A stretch of 38,634 bases of DNA. It comes from UMGS1484 sp045593325. Lineage in GTDB: Bacteria; Bacillota; Clostridia; Oscillospirales; Acutalibacteraceae. The position numbers and the translations under genes were made by a program. Below the pieces are notes generated by a model that did no database searches, was not told where the DNA came from, and was given only the letters and a program-made list of their open reading frames with translations. Where the stretch lies: NCBI GenBank assembly GCA_045593325.1, contig JAZNWL010000006.1, positions 1 through 38,634 of the forward strand, written 5' to 3'. Shown here one piece after another: positions 21,535 to 29,980 of the stretch (positions are counted from its first letter, which is position 1; every line of letters starts with the position of its first letter).

Positions 21535-23514
21535 ATGGCAAAAAAGCAAGAATATGGGAATGAGAGTATCTCCTCCTTAAAAGGGGCGGACCGTGTTCGG
21601 AAACGTCCTGCGGTTATTTTCGGGTCGGACGGCATCGAAGGCTGTCAACATTCGGTGTTTGAGATTATTTCCAACTCCATTGACGAAGCCCGTGAAGGCT
21701 ACGGCAAGAAGATCATTGTTACCCGCTATGCCGACGGTGCCATTGAGGTGGAAGACTTCGGCCGTGGGATTCCCGTGGATTATAACAAACGGGAAGAACG
21801 GTATAACTGGGAACTGCTGTTCTGCGAAATGTACGCAGGGGGCAAATACGGCAATAACGACGGGGGCAACTATGAATTTTCCCTGGGGCTCAACGGGTTG
21901 GGGCTTTGTGCCACCCAGTATGCTTCGGAATATATGGAAGCCGACGTGAAAAACGGTGGGTATCATTATCACCTGCGGTTTGAAAAAGGGGAATGTGTTA
22001 CAGGGCTGGAAAAGGAAGAATATTCAGGTCGTGCCACAGGTACCAGAATCCGTTGGAAACCCGACCTGGAAGTGTTTACCGATATTGCCATTCCCCTGGA
22101 ATTTTATCAGGACGTATTAAAACGCCAGGCGGTGGTCAACGAAGGGATCACCTTTATTCTGCGGGACCAACAGGGAAGAAGTTTTGAAACCTATGAATAT
22201 ATGTATGAGCACGGGGTAACCGACTATGTAGAAGAAGTTGTGGGGGAAAAGGCCATGACCGCCGTGCAAACCTGGGAAACCGAGCGGGAAGGGAAGGACC
22301 GGGAAGACAAGCCCACCTATCGGGTGAAGATCAAGTCTGCCCTGTGTTTCTCCAATACGGTGCAAAAGAAAGAATATTACCATAACTCCAGCTGGCTGGA
22401 ATACGGCGGTGCCCCCGAAAAGGCGGTGCGCTCTGCCTTTGTTTCTCAAATTGATGCGTACTTGAAAAATAACAACAAGTATCAGAAAAACGAAAGCCGT
22501 ATTTCCTTCCAGGATATTGAAGAATGTCTGGTACTGGTTATCTCCTCTTTCTCTACCCAGACTTCCTATGAAATTCAGACCAAAAAGGCCATTACCAATA
22601 AATTTATCCAGGAAGCCATGACCGACTTTTTCCGTCATCAACTGGAAGTGTACTTTATTGAAAACCATGGGGAAGCCGAAAAACTGGTGGAGCAGGTGCT
22701 CATTAACAAACGGTCTCGGGAAAAATCCGAAAAAGAACGGTTGAACCTGAAAAAGACCCTGCAAAAGAAAAACAGTTTTCTGGACCGCATTGAAAAATTT
22801 GTGGATTGCCGTTCCCGTGACATGGAAAAACGGGAACTGTTCATCGTAGAAGGGGACTCGGCTTTGGGGTCTTGTAAACTGGCGCGGGATCCTGAATTCC
22901 AAGCCATTATGCCGGTTCGGGGGAAGATCCTCAACTGCCTGAAAGCCGATTATGCCCGTATTTTCAAAAGCGAGATCATCACCAACCTGATCAAGGTTAT
23001 GGGGTGTGGGGTGGCGGTTACCTCCAAAGCCAACAAGGACCTTTCCACCTTTGATATGAACAAACTCCAATGGAACAAGGTCATTATCTGTACCGATGCC
23101 GACGTGGACGGTTTCCAGATTCGTACCTTGATTTTAACCATGCTCTATCGGCTGACCCCCGCCCTGATTGAAGAAGGCAGGGTGTATATTGCCGAAACCC
23201 CCTTGTATGAAATCATCAGTAAAGGGGAAACCTATTACGCTTACAATGAAAGCGAAAAGACTCAAATTATGGAAATCATCGGGGATCAGAAATACAAGAT
23301 CAACCGTTCCAAGGGGCTGGGTGAAAATGACCCTGACATGATGAACTTAACCACCATGAATCCCGCCACCCGCCGTTTAATTCGGGTGATGCCGGAAGAT
23401 GCCGAAGAAACCGCCCGTATGTTTGACCTGCTGGAAGGGGACGACCTGGCAGGGCGGAAAGATTACATTGCTCAATACGGGGCAGATTATTTAGATATGA
23501 TCGATATTTCTTAA
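21535..23514 (+). CDS. parE: Type IIA topoisomerase subunit B (ParE/GyrB-like, divergent)
   Basis: 659 residues. ATP-dependent strand passage subunit. GHKL ATPase motifs are visible: EIISNSIDEA (Asn/Asp binding Mg-ATP), VEDFGRGIPV, and GLNGLGLCATQYAS, where GLHGVG is the norm. The transducer carries the QTK loop (QTSYEIQTKKAI). The TOPRIM domain shows IVEGDSALGSC (catalytic Glu) and CTDADVDGFQIRTL (DxDxD), and RSKGLGENDPD closes the core. It departs from ordinary gyrase B in the N-gate region and lacks the long GyrB insert. It belongs to the additional ParE-like group known in Clostridia, paired with the next gene 19 bases away. Whether it acts as decatenase or has another role cannot be read from sequence. 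Confidence 0.92.
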   Translation: MAKKQEYGNESISSLKGADRVRKRPAVIFGSDGIEGCQHSVFEIISNSIDEAREGYGKKIIVTRYADGAIEVEDFGRGIPVDYNKREERYNWELLFCEMYAGGKYGNNDGGNYEFSLGLNGLGLCATQYASEYMEADVKNGGYHYHLRFEKGECVTGLEKEEYSGRATGTRIRWKPDLEVFTDIAIPLEFYQDVLKRQAVVNEGITFILRDQQGRSFETYEYMYEHGVTDYVEEVVGEKAMTAVQTWETEREGKDREDKPTYRVKIKSALCFSNTVQKKEYYHNSSWLEYGGAPEKAVRSAFVSQIDAYLKNNNKYQKNESRISFQDIEECLVLVISSFSTQTSYEIQTKKAITNKFIQEAMTDFFRHQLEVYFIENHGEAEKLVEQVLINKRSREKSEKERLNLKKTLQKKNSFLDRIEKFVDCRSRDMEKRELFIVEGDSALGSCKLARDPEFQAIMPVRGKILNCLKADYARIFKSEIITNLIKVMGCGVAVTSKANKDLSTFDMNKLQWNKVIICTDADVDGFQIRTLILTMLYRLTPALIEEGRVYIAETPLYEIISKGETYYAYNESEKTQIMEIIGDQKYKINRSKGLGENDPDMMNLTTMNPATRRLIRVMPEDAEETARMFDLLEGDDLAGRKDYIAQYGADYLDMIDIS

Positions 23515-23533
23515 GGGAAGGGGGAACGCAAAA

Positions 23534-25783
23534 ATGGCAACCAAGAAAAAGAAAAAACAAACCGAAAACCAAACACCCGACCTGGCGGCATTGCACACCA
23601 CCATTATGGGGTCGGGTCTTGTGGTAGACCAACCGGTTACCGACACCCTGAAGATCAACTACATGCCTTATGCCATGAGTGTTATTGTTTCCCGTGCCAT
23701 TCCTGAAATTGACGGGTTCAAACCTTCTCATCGGAAACTGTTATACACCATGTATCAAATGGGGCTGTTAAAGGGCGGCACCACCAAATCCGCCAACATT
23801 GTGGGGCAAACCATGCGGCTGAACCCCCACGGGGACGCCGCCATTTACGAAACAATGGTGCGGTTGACCACCGGGAATGAAGCTTTGCTTCACCCTTACG
23901 TATTGTCCAAGGGTTCCTTCGGGAAAGCCTATTCCCGTGACATGAAAGCCGCCGCTGCGCGGTACACCGAAGCAAAACTGGCAGACCTTTCGGCGGAATT
24001 GTTCCGCGATATCGGCAAGGAAACGGTGGACTTTGTGGACAACTACGATGCCACCATGAAAGAACCTACCCTGTTTCCCGTTACTTTCCCCAGTGTTCTT
24101 ATTAACAACAACTCGGGGATTGCGGTAGCCATGGCCAGTGAAATCTGCTCCTTTAACCTGAAAGAGGTTTGTGAAACCACCATTGCTCTGATGCGGGATA
24201 AGGACCACGTCATTGCCGACACCATGCCTGCTCCCGATTTCCCCGGCGGTGGGAAACTGCTGTATAATCGGGAAGAAATGGATAAGATCTATGAAACCGG
24301 GCGGGGGAGTTTCAAGGTACGCAGTGTGTATCATCACGACGCTAAAAACAACTGTATTGACATTACCCAGATTCCTCCCACCACCACCTGTGAAGCCATC
24401 ATTGAAAAGATCGTGGACTTGGTGAAACTGAAAAAAATCACCGAAATCAACGACATTCGTGACGAAACAGGGCTTCAGGGGTTGCGGATCACCATTGACC
24501 TGAAACGGGGCACCGACCCTGACAAACTCATGCAAAAACTCTTTAAACTCACCCCTCTGGAAGACAGTTACGCTTGTAACTTCAACCTGTTGATTGCAGG
24601 GTCTCCCATGGTGTTGGGGGTAAAAGAGATCTTAACCGAATGGATCGCTTTCCGTATGGAATGTGTGCGCCGTCGGGTATACTTTGACCTGGAACGGGCA
24701 AGAGAAAAATTGCATTTATTGAAAGGTCTTTCCAAGATCCTGTTGGATATTGACAAGGCTGTGAAGATCGTGCGGGACACCAAAGCCGAGGCTGAGGTGG
24801 TTCCCAATTTGATGATTGGTTTCGGCATTGACGAAATTCAGGCAAACTACGTTGCGGAAATTAAACTGCGTCATTTGAACCGGGAATATATTCTTCACCG
24901 TTTGGAAGAACTGGAAGAACTGGAAAAAACCGTGGCAGAACTGGAAGCTGTTCTTAAGAGCGACGGAAAGATCAAGAATATCATTATTGGGGAACTGAAA
25001 GAGGTTATTAAAAAATACGCTCAGGACCGCAAATGTGAAATTCTTTACACCCAGGATATGGAAGAAGAACCCGTTGTGGAAGAAGTGCCCGAGTATCCTG
25101 TGCATTTGTTCTATACCAAGGAAGGGTATTTCAAAAAGATTTTGCCCAATTCCTTGCGCATGAGCGGGGAACAAAAACTAAAAGAGGGGGACGAGATCCA
25201 GATTGCCATGGAATCCTCCAACAACAAAGAGTTGTTGTTCTTTACCGACAAACAGCAGGTTTACAAAACCACCGTTCATGCCTTTGACGAAACCAAGGCA
25301 AGCGCCATGGGGGATTTTGTTGCTGCCAAACTGTCTATGGACGATGGGGAACGCCCCTTATACATGGCGGTGACCGATAAGGATTATCAGGGCAATATGC
25401 TGTTCTTCTTTGAAAACGGCAAGGTTGCCAAGGTGGAAATGAAGGCATATAAAACCCTCACCAACCGTAAAAAACTCATCAATGCTTACAGCGACAAGGC
25501 TCCCATTGTGGATATTGTATATGCTCCCGAAGAAAAGGAATATCTCATGACCTCTTCCAACGGTAGAATGTTACTGTTCCATTCGGCTGCCATTCTTCCC
25601 AAAACCACCAAGAACACCCAAGGGGTGGCGGTGATGACCCAGAAACGGGGACACCGCTTGCTGAAGGTGCAGGAATACGGGGACGGAATGTTGATGAAGC
25701 CTCATCGGTATCGGACCAGGACGCTGCCCTCCGCAGGAAGTTATATGCAGGCAGAGGAGACCGGCGAACAACTAAGTTTTTAG
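23534..25783 (+). CDS. parC: Type IIA topoisomerase subunit A (ParC/GyrA-like, divergent)
   Basis: 749 residues. Breakage-reunion subunit with catalytic Tyr144 in AAAARYTEAKL, the winged-helix region around FKPSHRKLLYTM and NPHGDAAIYETMVRL, an isoleucine-containing DNA-bending segment TLFPVTFPSVLINNNSGIAV, and a coiled coil (about 430-490). The C-terminal third (about 510-720) has beta-pinwheel blades but no GyrA box (QRRGGKG), so a Topo IV-type enzyme is more likely than a gyrase. In the quinolone-binding region the conserved Ser is Ala102 and the acidic partner is Glu106. It forms an operon with the B subunit. After its stop comes a GGCACGGGAACGCAA hairpin motif. Confidence 0.92.
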   Translation: MATKKKKKQTENQTPDLAALHTTIMGSGLVVDQPVTDTLKINYMPYAMSVIVSRAIPEIDGFKPSHRKLLYTMYQMGLLKGGTTKSANIVGQTMRLNPHGDAAIYETMVRLTTGNEALLHPYVLSKGSFGKAYSRDMKAAAARYTEAKLADLSAELFRDIGKETVDFVDNYDATMKEPTLFPVTFPSVLINNNSGIAVAMASEICSFNLKEVCETTIALMRDKDHVIADTMPAPDFPGGGKLLYNREEMDKIYETGRGSFKVRSVYHHDAKNNCIDITQIPPTTTCEAIIEKIVDLVKLKKITEINDIRDETGLQGLRITIDLKRGTDPDKLMQKLFKLTPLEDSYACNFNLLIAGSPMVLGVKEILTEWIAFRMECVRRRVYFDLERAREKLHLLKGLSKILLDIDKAVKIVRDTKAEAEVVPNLMIGFGIDEIQANYVAEIKLRHLNREYILHRLEELEELEKTVAELEAVLKSDGKIKNIIIGELKEVIKKYAQDRKCEILYTQDMEEEPVVEEVPEYPVHLFYTKEGYFKKILPNSLRMSGEQKLKEGDEIQIAMESSNNKELLFFTDKQQVYKTTVHAFDETKASAMGDFVAAKLSMDDGERPLYMAVTDKDYQGNMLFFFENGKVAKVEMKAYKTLTNRKKLINAYSDKAPIVDIVYAPEEKEYLMTSSNGRMLLFHSAAILPKTTKNTQGVAVMTQKRGHRLLKVQEYGDGMLMKPHRYRTRTLPSAGSYMQAEETGEQLSF

Positions 25784-25805
25784 CGTGTTCAGACCTGGCG
25801 ATAAC

Positions 25806-25847
25806 GGCACGGGAACGCAATTTTATAAACATATTGGTTGTTGTGCT
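25806..25847 (+). other. 3'-UTR hairpin motif (copy after parC-like gene)
   Basis: GGCACGGGAACGCAA (25806-25820), 22 bases after the stop, with GTGCT (25843-25847) able to pair with GGCAC; inner CAAT (25818-25821) can pair with ATTG (25833-25836). Same layout as the copies after rhaA and rpsI. Confidence 0.5.
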
Positions 25848-25897
25848 ATGTTTTGGTTTTATTGAATTTTTAGTTTGTTTTCATATCAAAGTTTGAG

Positions 25898-26137
25898 AAG
25901 AGCCGACAACCCATCGAGGGGTATCGGCTCTTATGCTTACCCGTTTTTCCGCCTCTCGACGTACCATCGTACGCCTTCGGACGGAAGGAACGGGTATCCC
26001 GCACCATTCTCGTAGGTCTGAACCTGCTTTGGGGAAGTGGGGTTGTGTTTGGAAGGAAATGCCGTTCTGCATCATTCTCGCTGCTCTAAAATACCTTGTG
26101 GTGAAGCAGGGTGGAACGGGCGAGAATGGATTTTTTT
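25898..26137 (+). ncRNA. Candidate structured RNA ending in a terminator
   Basis: Within the 471-base gap 25784-26254. Three strong hairpins: AAGAGCCGA...TCGGCTCTT (25898-25932, inner CCC/GGG); a three-tier stem ACCCGTT / TTCCG / CGTAC-CATC-GTACG / CGGAA / AACGGGT (25939-25995); and CATTCTCG-CTGCT...AGCAG...CGAGAATG followed by seven T (26073-26137). CATTCTCG occurs a second time at 26005-26012, giving an alternative partner for CGAGAATG. Open frames here on both strands follow the hairpin arms and lack ribosome binding sites. Could be an independent RNA, a 3' UTR of the topoisomerase operon, or an element of repeat origin; no known class recognised. Confidence 0.35.
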
Positions 26138-26194
26138 GCAACGTGGAGTTATTATGGTGTGCTTGTTTTTCCCTTTTTGTCTGCCCTTTTTGCC

Positions 26195-26223
26195 TTGTTT
26201 TTGGGGTGGAAGTGTGGTATATA
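26195..26223 (+). promoter_or_regulatory. Promoter of glycosidase-like gene
   Basis: TTGTTT (26195-26200), 17 bp, TATATA (26218-26223), about 30 bases before the start codon at 26255; weak -35, good -10. Confidence 0.45.
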
Positions 26224-26254
26224 AAAGGTAAAGGAATCACAGGAGGGGATTTTT

Positions 26255-27697
26255 ATGAGCACTATGATACAATATCCTATAAAGGGAAGAAAACTGGGGG
26301 ATGTGCTTTCACAGCACACCCTGGATTTACTGATGACTCAACTGGAAGAATGGCAACAAGGCCCCGGTGTTTTCGGCGCGTTGCATTTACATTCCTGCTG
26401 GGGCACCGTTTCGGTGTTGGATAAAGGCTACCAAGGGGAAAGCGTAAGTCGGTTTGGTGGGCTTATGGGTCTGTTCAAGCGTATTTATGAAAAAACCGGC
26501 AACCCCAAATGGCGGATGACGGTGGATGCCATGGCTTCTCATTTATTGTATTTGCAAGAAGAAAGCGGTGGGTTTATTCATTCCGGGGCGGAATTTGAAC
26601 CCATGTTCAGCACCATTGCTTGCCCCATTCATTTGTTTACTCCCATGATGGTGTTAAGTGAGTATTATAACTGGCCTCATGCCAATGAAGATATTAAGGC
26701 GCTCATCCCCGACGCGTTGAAACGGCACTTTGCCTTTGCGGTGGACTCCATTTGGAAAATCGGTAACACCCATAAACGCCCCTTGGATTTCCCCGGTTGG
26801 TGCGGGGTCACCAATCAGGATTTATATGCCACCGCCGCCATTGCGTTGTTTTCCGAAACCTTTGACCAGCCCCAAGCCTATGAACAATACGGCAAACCGG
26901 TGCTGGACTATTATTTGACCTCCGATTATTATCATAAAGACATTGGCTTGTTTGAACGGGGGGACGGAAACAATTTTGCCGAGCGTACGGTATATCATAA
27001 TATTGTTTTGAATTTGCTTTGGAAATTGTATGAAATCAAAGGGGAAACTGCCGCTTTAGATGCCTATTATAACGTGGCAGGCCACCTGTTTGATGCGGTG
27101 TTTGTGGGGGACGACGGGCTCACCTATCTTGCCCGTGGTGCCAAAACCGACCCTGTGGATAAAAGTAAGGTGTACGGCTGGGAATACGGCGCCATTGCCT
27201 TTGACGGCTATCCCGGGCTCATTGGTCACATGAAGCGGTATTTACAAAAATATCCCGATGCACAAAAAGCGGAAATTGTGGAACAATTAAAAGATACCAT
27301 TGCCGCCTATGTGCGGGAGGATGGCACCATTCCCATGGGGATCTTTAACCCCAATCCCATGTTTTCGTTGGTTTCCAACCCCGAGGGCGGCGGTTGGGCA
27401 CAGTTTGTGATGAACGAATTGGGCGAAGAAAACTGGCGTGAACCCCAAAAGGTTGCCCTTCCTTGTATTCACCGCACCTTGGGGGACTTCACCTGGAAAC
27501 AACAGGGGCGGTATTGGGCAATGGAAGAAAAAGGAGTTCGCAAGTTCGGCGGCTACACCCGATACGATGCCGGTGTGGTAAAAGGGCCGGATGCCTTACC
27601 CGTTCTGGGTGATTTTGACTGTCTGGAAAATCCTGATATTGTGGAGACCCTTCCCGATGACTATTTGAAAGGCATGGAAAAACCCCATCGGTGTTAA
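26255..27697 (+). CDS. Putative (alpha/alpha)-barrel carbohydrate-active protein
   Basis: 480 residues, cytoplasmic (no signal peptide). I do not recognise the family with certainty. The sequence alternates helical segments with conserved aromatic/Gly loops, e.g. MASHLLYLQEESGGFIHSG, LDFPGWCGVTNQDLYATAAI, LFERGDGNNFAERTVYHNIV and YGWEYGAIAFDGYPGLIGHM, which is the texture of six-hairpin (alpha/alpha toroid) glycosidases and epimerases such as unsaturated glucuronyl hydrolases or AGE-type proteins. Trp/His/Asp/Glu-rich loops would suit a sugar site, but no catalytic residue can be assigned. AGGAGGGG is 6 bases from ATG 26255. It stands alone between a structured region and a terminator. Confidence 0.8.
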   Translation: MSTMIQYPIKGRKLGDVLSQHTLDLLMTQLEEWQQGPGVFGALHLHSCWGTVSVLDKGYQGESVSRFGGLMGLFKRIYEKTGNPKWRMTVDAMASHLLYLQEESGGFIHSGAEFEPMFSTIACPIHLFTPMMVLSEYYNWPHANEDIKALIPDALKRHFAFAVDSIWKIGNTHKRPLDFPGWCGVTNQDLYATAAIALFSETFDQPQAYEQYGKPVLDYYLTSDYYHKDIGLFERGDGNNFAERTVYHNIVLNLLWKLYEIKGETAALDAYYNVAGHLFDAVFVGDDGLTYLARGAKTDPVDKSKVYGWEYGAIAFDGYPGLIGHMKRYLQKYPDAQKAEIVEQLKDTIAAYVREDGTIPMGIFNPNPMFSLVSNPEGGGWAQFVMNELGEENWREPQKVALPCIHRTLGDFTWKQQGRYWAMEEKGVRKFGGYTRYDAGVVKGPDALPVLGDFDCLENPDIVETLPDDYLKGMEKPHRC

Positions 27698-27727
27698 AAA
27701 ATCAGGCTACGGAATAAAATTACAGTA

Positions 27728-27761
27728 AAATCGGGGGAATTTCAAATTCCCCCGATTTTTT
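27728..27761 (+). terminator. Terminator of glycosidase-like gene
   Basis: AAATCGGGGGAATTT / AAATTCCCCCGATTT stem with a following T-run, 30 bases after the stop. Confidence 0.9.
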
Positions 27762-27870
27762 AATAGGAAACCCCATTCATGTCAAAAAATTATCTTTTTT
27801 CAAAAATTTTCAATTTTTAGTGAGATATTTTAAAGATTTGTGTGTTTAATAAGTAAAAGGAGGCGATTTT

Positions 27871-29370
27871 ATGAAAAAAATGATTTCTATGCTGTTAAGT
27901 TTGGTTTTGGTAATTGCTTGCTGTGTGCCCGCTTTGGCTACTGAAGAAAAGACGGTAACCTTTTCTTTCAGTCAGGTCAGCGGAAAAGCAGGGGATATTG
28001 TATACGTTGACTTTTCTGTTTTGGAAGAAAATACATATATTACTAATTTTGGTCTGAAATTCGTGTTTGATTTCCAAAAGGTGGAACGGATTTCTCACCC
28101 TGAAACCAAAAAATGGTTTAAGGCGGGTCCCGTTCTTACCACGGAAGACCCTTTTGAACAAGCTCCCGTTTCCTATGTTTTCAAGGAAGAAATAATGGAA
28201 CTTTATATTGCTGAACCTTCCGCAATCAGTTTGGCAGGGGTTATTGGCACTTTCGCCTTTCGTTTGTTGGAAGACATTCCTCAACAGCAGGGGGTAATGG
28301 CATGCCGAGTGATGGGAGCTCCTCTTTATTATCCTGAAATGAGTACCGAGGCAGAGGTTACCATTGAAAACAATTTGGATTTTGCTTCATTTTCCTCTAT
28401 CATTCCCGGTGCCATGCAAGGGAACAAAGTAACCTTTTGGTTAGAGAGTGCTGAAGGAAAACAAGGGGATATTGTTTTTCTGATTTTGGCGATTAATGAG
28501 GTGTATAGTTACATTGGGGAATTTGAATTGGAATTCTCCTTTGATACCGAACGATTACAACTGGTTGAAAATCCACAAAGCGGTTTATTCTTTACACCGC
28601 ATAGTGTATTGTCAGACTGTCAGATATCCTTTGATAAGGAAACCTGCCGCTTATCTTTTGTGTGTGAGAATGGGTTAGCCAAGAGCCTTTCTAATATCGG
28701 TATTTTAACTCTTCAAATTATTGATGCCAATCCTCAAGTGGAACCTATCCCTGTTACCATGGCATTTATCAAAGAACCTGTTCATTATGCAAAAGAAGAT
28801 TTTGTGTATGATGTTACCCTGGAGCATGGAAGTGTGTTGACGCTTTTTTCGGGGCTGACCTATGAAAAGGAGAAAGAGGGCGCCATTGTTACGGGGTATC
28901 AAGGAAATCAAACTTCCTTGGTGATTCCGGTCTTTTTCGAAGGGATTCCCGTGGTGGGTGTTGCTTCCAAAGCCTTTGCGAATAATACTTATCTGAAAAA
29001 GATTACCCTTACCAATTACGTAACCCAAATTGCCGATGACGCCTTTGAAGGCTGCAACAGTGATTTGAAAATTCATTGTGGAATTAACAGTGTTGCAGAA
29101 ACCTTTGCTAAAGCAAAAGGGTTTGCAGTTTCCAATTTTGTTTCCGCTGAAACCGTAACCAATAGCGATGTTTTGCCTATGGGAGATGTGCATACCGATG
29201 GTATTATTAATGCTAAGGATGCCTTACGGGTGCTGAAAATGGCGATCCATAAATGCCTTGTGAGTGAAAAAGAACGAATGGCGGCAGACGTGAATCGGGA
29301 CGGTTATTACAACGCCAAAGACGCTTTGGAAATTTTGAAAAAAGCCGTTGGCAAGCCCGCTTGTTTTTAA
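27871..29370 (+). CDS. Secreted protein: two cohesin-like domains, LRR module, dockerin
   Basis: 499 residues. Signal peptide (1-23) is followed by two similar beta-sandwich domains of cohesin type, about residues 26-165 and 180-315; each begins with GKAGDIVYVDFSV- or GKQGDIVFLILAI-like strands and continues with FGLKFVFDFQKVERI or FELEFSFDTERLQLV, matching the cohesin pattern of a G-x-x-G-D strand and a later Y/F-D-x-x-x-L segment. Residues 330-410 resemble a BspA-type LRR pair (ASKAFANNTYLKKITLTNYV). The C-terminus (about 435-495) is a type I dockerin with GDVHTDGIINAKDAL and DVNRDGYYNAKDAL. A protein with both modules could act as a small scaffold. AGGAGG lies about 8 bases upstream. Confidence 0.9.
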   Translation: MKKMISMLLSLVLVIACCVPALATEEKTVTFSFSQVSGKAGDIVYVDFSVLEENTYITNFGLKFVFDFQKVERISHPETKKWFKAGPVLTTEDPFEQAPVSYVFKEEIMELYIAEPSAISLAGVIGTFAFRLLEDIPQQQGVMACRVMGAPLYYPEMSTEAEVTIENNLDFASFSSIIPGAMQGNKVTFWLESAEGKQGDIVFLILAINEVYSYIGEFELEFSFDTERLQLVENPQSGLFFTPHSVLSDCQISFDKETCRLSFVCENGLAKSLSNIGILTLQIIDANPQVEPIPVTMAFIKEPVHYAKEDFVYDVTLEHGSVLTLFSGLTYEKEKEGAIVTGYQGNQTSLVIPVFFEGIPVVGVASKAFANNTYLKKITLTNYVTQIADDAFEGCNSDLKIHCGINSVAETFAKAKGFAVSNFVSAETVTNSDVLPMGDVHTDGIINAKDALRVLKMAIHKCLVSEKERMAADVNRDGYYNAKDALEILKKAVGKPACF

Positions 29371-29380
29371 ATTATAAGAA

Positions 29381-29411
29381 AACGCCGTTCCCTGTAAAAG
29401 GGGAACGGCGT
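29381..29411 (+). terminator. Hairpin after cohesin/dockerin gene
   Basis: ACGCCGTTCCC / GGGAACGGCGT stem, 10 bases after the stop. The T-run is poor, so it may be a weak terminator. Confidence 0.6.
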
Positions 29412-29505
29412 ATCGGAAATCGATTGCAAACGCATGGTAACCGTTTCCGACAAGGGTAGTATATGAAATTTCTTTTGGGTTATGCAGAAATTTTTGAAAA
29501 AACAC

Positions 29506-29534
29506 TTGCATTTCCTATTTTGATATGGTATCCT
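29506..29534 (+). promoter_or_regulatory. secG promoter
   Basis: TTGCAT (29506-29511), 17 bp, TATCCT (29529-29534). Leader of about 40 nt. The start codon must therefore be ATG 29583, not an upstream in-frame ATG. Confidence 0.55.
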
Positions 29535-29582
29535 TGTAAGGTAATTTATGTATTAGTATTCGTATATGGAGGTTTATGCGTT

Positions 29583-29837
29583 ATGGCATGGTATGAAATT
29601 TTAATCGGAGTTTTGTTATTGCTCTCCGCTTTGGTTATTATCGCCGTTATTTTGTTGCAAGAAGGTCGTCGTCAAGGGATTGCAGGTGCAGTTTCCGGCG
29701 GTGCTGATACCTTCCTTTCCAAAAGCAAGGCTCATTCCTTGTCTGCCAAATTGCGTCGGGTGACCAAATATATTGCCATCATCTTCATCCTGGCTGTTAT
29801 CGCCGCCAATGCAGTGTCTATTTTGGCAATGAAATAA
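29583..29837 (+). CDS. secG: Preprotein translocase subunit SecG
   Basis: 84 residues from ATG 29583, with GGAGG 10 bases upstream. SecG is the small auxiliary subunit of the SecYEG channel. It shows two membrane spans (about residues 3-25 and 58-80) around a short cytoplasmic loop containing LLQEGRRQGIAGAVSGGADTFL, the usual family signature (Q-E-x-[KR] ... G-[AG]-x-G). The gene is normally near tmRNA or smpB; here it is alone between two terminators. Confidence 0.95.
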   Translation: MAWYEILIGVLLLLSALVIIAVILLQEGRRQGIAGAVSGGADTFLSKSKAHSLSAKLRRVTKYIAIIFILAVIAANAVSILAMK

Positions 29838-29847
29838 GAATCAAACA

Positions 29848-29884
29848 ATGAAAACCGTCTTCCCCCAGGAGGACGGTTTTTTTG
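29848..29884 (+). terminator. secG terminator
   Basis: AAACCGTC-TCC / GGA-GACGGTTT stem followed by seven T, 10 bases after the secG stop. Confidence 0.9.
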
Positions 29885-29888
29885 TTTA

Positions 29889-29936
29889 TAAAAAATGACA
29901 GCTCCCTTGTGCAATGCATGTGCAAAGGGAGCCGTC
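29889..29936 (-). terminator. Terminator of pgk-tpiA-gpmI-carboxypeptidase operon
   Basis: GACGGCTCCCTT / AAGGGAGCTGTC on the minus strand, followed by a run of T. It contains the same 18 bases GCTCCCTTGTGCAATGCA (29901-29918) as the terminator at 14684-14728. Confidence 0.85.
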
Positions 29937-29952
29937 ATGCTTCAGTTTGTAT

Positions 29953-29967
29953 TTGCGTTTATGTGCT
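29953..29967 (-). other. Diverged 3'-UTR motif copy after carboxypeptidase
   Basis: Minus strand AGCACATAAACGCAA, 12 of 15 positions like GGCACAGGAACGCAA, 14 bases after the stop codon. The closing TGTGCT strand at the usual distance is missing. Confidence 0.35.
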
Positions 29968-29980
29968 ATTATTGTTCCTC

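Noticed and set aside
26108..26122. T-box-like AGGGTGGAAC before the glycosidase-like gene
   Set aside because: Only the first ten bases match the T-box; it ends in GGGCG, not CGCG, the T-run follows too soon, and no Stem I specifier loop is visible. The downstream gene is not an amino-acid gene.
25881..26424. Open frames on both strands of the structured intergenic region
   Set aside because: They cross hairpins and, on the plus strand, overlap the start of the real gene at 26255; no ribosome binding site.
29420..29455. Catabolite-control (cre) site upstream of secG
   Set aside because: GGAAACGGTTACC on the minus strand is only a partial match and secG is not a usual CcpA target.
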